Source: an uncultured Eubacteriales bacterium (GTDB lineage: Bacteria > Bacillota > Clostridia > TANB77 > CAG-508). From it: a stretch of 16,557 nucleotides of DNA. This document shows positions 15,275 through 16,557 of the stretch, in pieces (within the stretch, counting starts at the first letter, position 1; every line of letters starts with the position of its first letter). The notes below the pieces were generated by a model, which made no database searches, had not been told where the DNA came from, and worked only from the letters and a program-made list of their open reading frames with translations. A program made the position numbers and the translations under genes. The stretch is from contig CACWHO010000004.1 in the NCBI GenBank assembly GCA_902760765.1, positions 1 to 16,557 of the forward strand, written 5' to 3'.

Positions 15275-16557
15275 TTGAAAATAAATAAAATAAAAATAAA
15301 TTCATATGGAAAATTAAAAAATAAAGAAATTAATTTAAAAGATGGAATTAATATAATTTATGGTAAAAATGAAGCAGGAAAATCCACATTAATTAATTTT
15401 ATTTATAATATGTTTTATGGAATATCAAAAAATAAAAATGGAAAAGAATTATCAGATTATGAAAAATACAAACCATGGAGTGGAGAAGAATTTTCAGGGA
15501 AAATAGAATATGAATTAGATAATAAAGAAAAATATGAAGTATATAGAGATTTTAACAAAAAAAATCCAAAAATATTCAATGATAAAAAGGAAGATATTTC
15601 AGCTGAATTTAATATTGATAAAAATAAAGGAAATGAATTCTTTTATGAACAAACAAAAATTGATGAAGATTTATTTTTATCAACACTTGCAATAAATCAA
15701 AAAGAAGTTGAATTAGAAAAGAAAAATCAAAATATATTAATTCAAAAAATGTCCAATTTAGCACAAACAGGAGATGATACAATTTCTTATAAAAGGGTCA
15801 TAGACAGAATAAACAGAAAACAATTAGAAGAAATTGGCTCAGATAGGTCTAGAGAAAAGCCAATAAACAAAATTGAGTTAAAATTAAATGATTTATATGA
15901 AGAAAAAAATAGTTTAGAACAATATAAAGATTTCGAATATGAGGCAGGAGAAAAAGAAAAAAATATTAATTTAAGAATAGAAGAATTAAATAATGAAAAT
16001 AATATTTTAAAAGAAATAAAAAATAATTTAGAAAATAATAAAATAGAAAATGAAAAAATAAAAATAAAAGAAAATATCAAAAAAAATAATAACGAAAAAA
16101 TAAATAATTTAAATATTAAAATAAATGAATTAAAAAATAATATTGAAAATAAAGAATTAAATAATTCTGAAAAAAATAAATTAAATATAGAAAATAAAAA
16201 TATAAAAAATAATATTGAGAGAAATAAATTTAATAATAAAAATAATAATCTAAAAAATAATATTAAAATAAAAAAATATTTAATTTTATTTTTATTAATT
16301 ATTTTATTTAATATTTTTCAATTTATTTTTATAAAAAATAAATTAATTAATTATTTGATTTTAACCACAATACCAATATTTTTAATTTATTTTATTTATT
16401 TAATAAAAAAAGAAAAAAATAAATTAAAAATAAATAAAAAATTAGAAGAAAATAAATTAAATGAAATTAATTCACAAATAAATAATTATTTAAATGAAAT
16501 AAATATTTTAAATAATAATAATTTAGAATTAGAAAATGAAATAAAAAAATTAATAGA
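15275..16557 (+). CDS. YhaN/SbcC-like AAA ATPase with membrane hairpin (partial, cut by window end)
   Basis: The N-terminal part (427 codons visible) of a large SMC-like ATPase. The start is TTG 15275, six bases after AAAGGTGA, and the product begins MKINKIKINSYGKLKNKEI, the normal N-terminus of this family. The Walker A motif is YGKNEAGKST (about residues 29-38), followed by INFIYNMFYG. From about residue 200 it becomes coiled coil, dominated by Asn, Lys, Glu and Ile. Two adjacent hydrophobic segments (about residues 334-352 and 358-376) interrupt the coil, as in B. subtilis YhaN, which would tether the coil tip to the membrane. The coiled coil then resumes and runs off the end. The Walker B and signature motifs should lie beyond the window. 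It is expected to act with the upstream phosphoesterase. Base composition is extreme, with most codons lacking G or C. Confidence 0.87.
   Translation, partial: MKINKIKINSYGKLKNKEINLKDGINIIYGKNEAGKSTLINFIYNMFYGISKNKNGKELSDYEKYKPWSGEEFSGKIEYELDNKEKYEVYRDFNKKNPKIFNDKKEDISAEFNIDKNKGNEFFYEQTKIDEDLFLSTLAINQKEVELEKKNQNILIQKMSNLAQTGDDTISYKRVIDRINRKQLEEIGSDRSREKPINKIELKLNDLYEEKNSLEQYKDFEYEAGEKEKNINLRIEELNNENNILKEIKNNLENNKIENEKIKIKENIKKNNNEKINNLNIKINELKNNIENKELNNSEKNKLNIENKNIKNNIERNKFNNKNNNLKNNIKIKKYLILFLLIILFNIFQFIFIKNKLINYLILTTIPIFLIYFIYLIKKEKNKLKINKKLEENKLNEINSQINNYLNEINILNNNNLELENEIKKLI

Overview
The window is very AT-rich DNA from a spore-forming Gram-positive bacterium, most likely an uncultured, gut-type member of the Clostridia. 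The reasons are a sleB-ypeB germination pair, clostridial-type murF and ddl genes, strong AGGAGG-like ribosome binding sites, TTG starts, and arginine encoded almost only by AGA/AGG. Almost all of it is chromosomal housekeeping sequence. No tRNA, rRNA, CRISPR array, transposase, integrase or relaxase was seen.

Layout. (1) 3-1799: recR, then a processive diacylglycerol glucosyltransferase (ugtP-like) whose frame is broken by one extra C. (2) 2026-3961: spore cortex lytic enzyme sleB and its partner ypeB. (3) 3976-4172: a very long hairpin between convergent genes. (4) 4201-5736, minus strand: a membrane-anchored VanW-family protein with its own promoter. (5) 6009-9791: an alpha/beta hydrolase, a membrane-fused murF and ddl, which make and use D-Ala-D-Ala for peptidoglycan. 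(6) 9811-10015: a second long hairpin and a terminator. (7) 10083-10952: a DnaJ/CbpA-type co-chaperone. (8) 10949-13994: a consensus promoter, two small unknown genes, an orphan VirD4/TraG-type coupling ATPase and a terminator. The ATPase frame is also broken by one extra C. (9) 14107-16557: a YhaO/SbcD-like nuclease and the start of a YhaN/SbcC-like ATPase with a membrane hairpin, cut by the window edge.

Most striking observation. By manual scan, the only two in-frame CGG codons in the window lie exactly at the two broken genes, and both are CGG-T. Skipping the C (+1) turns CGG-T into GGT (Gly) and restores a highly conserved glycine motif: the GGLTTSE donor-binding motif of the glucosyltransferase and the Walker A GGSGSGKS of the coupling ATPase. 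In frame 0 both genes stop within six codons. This pattern fits +1 ribosomal frameshifting at a CGG codon that is unassigned or starved of tRNA. Two coincident mutations or sequencing errors remain possible.
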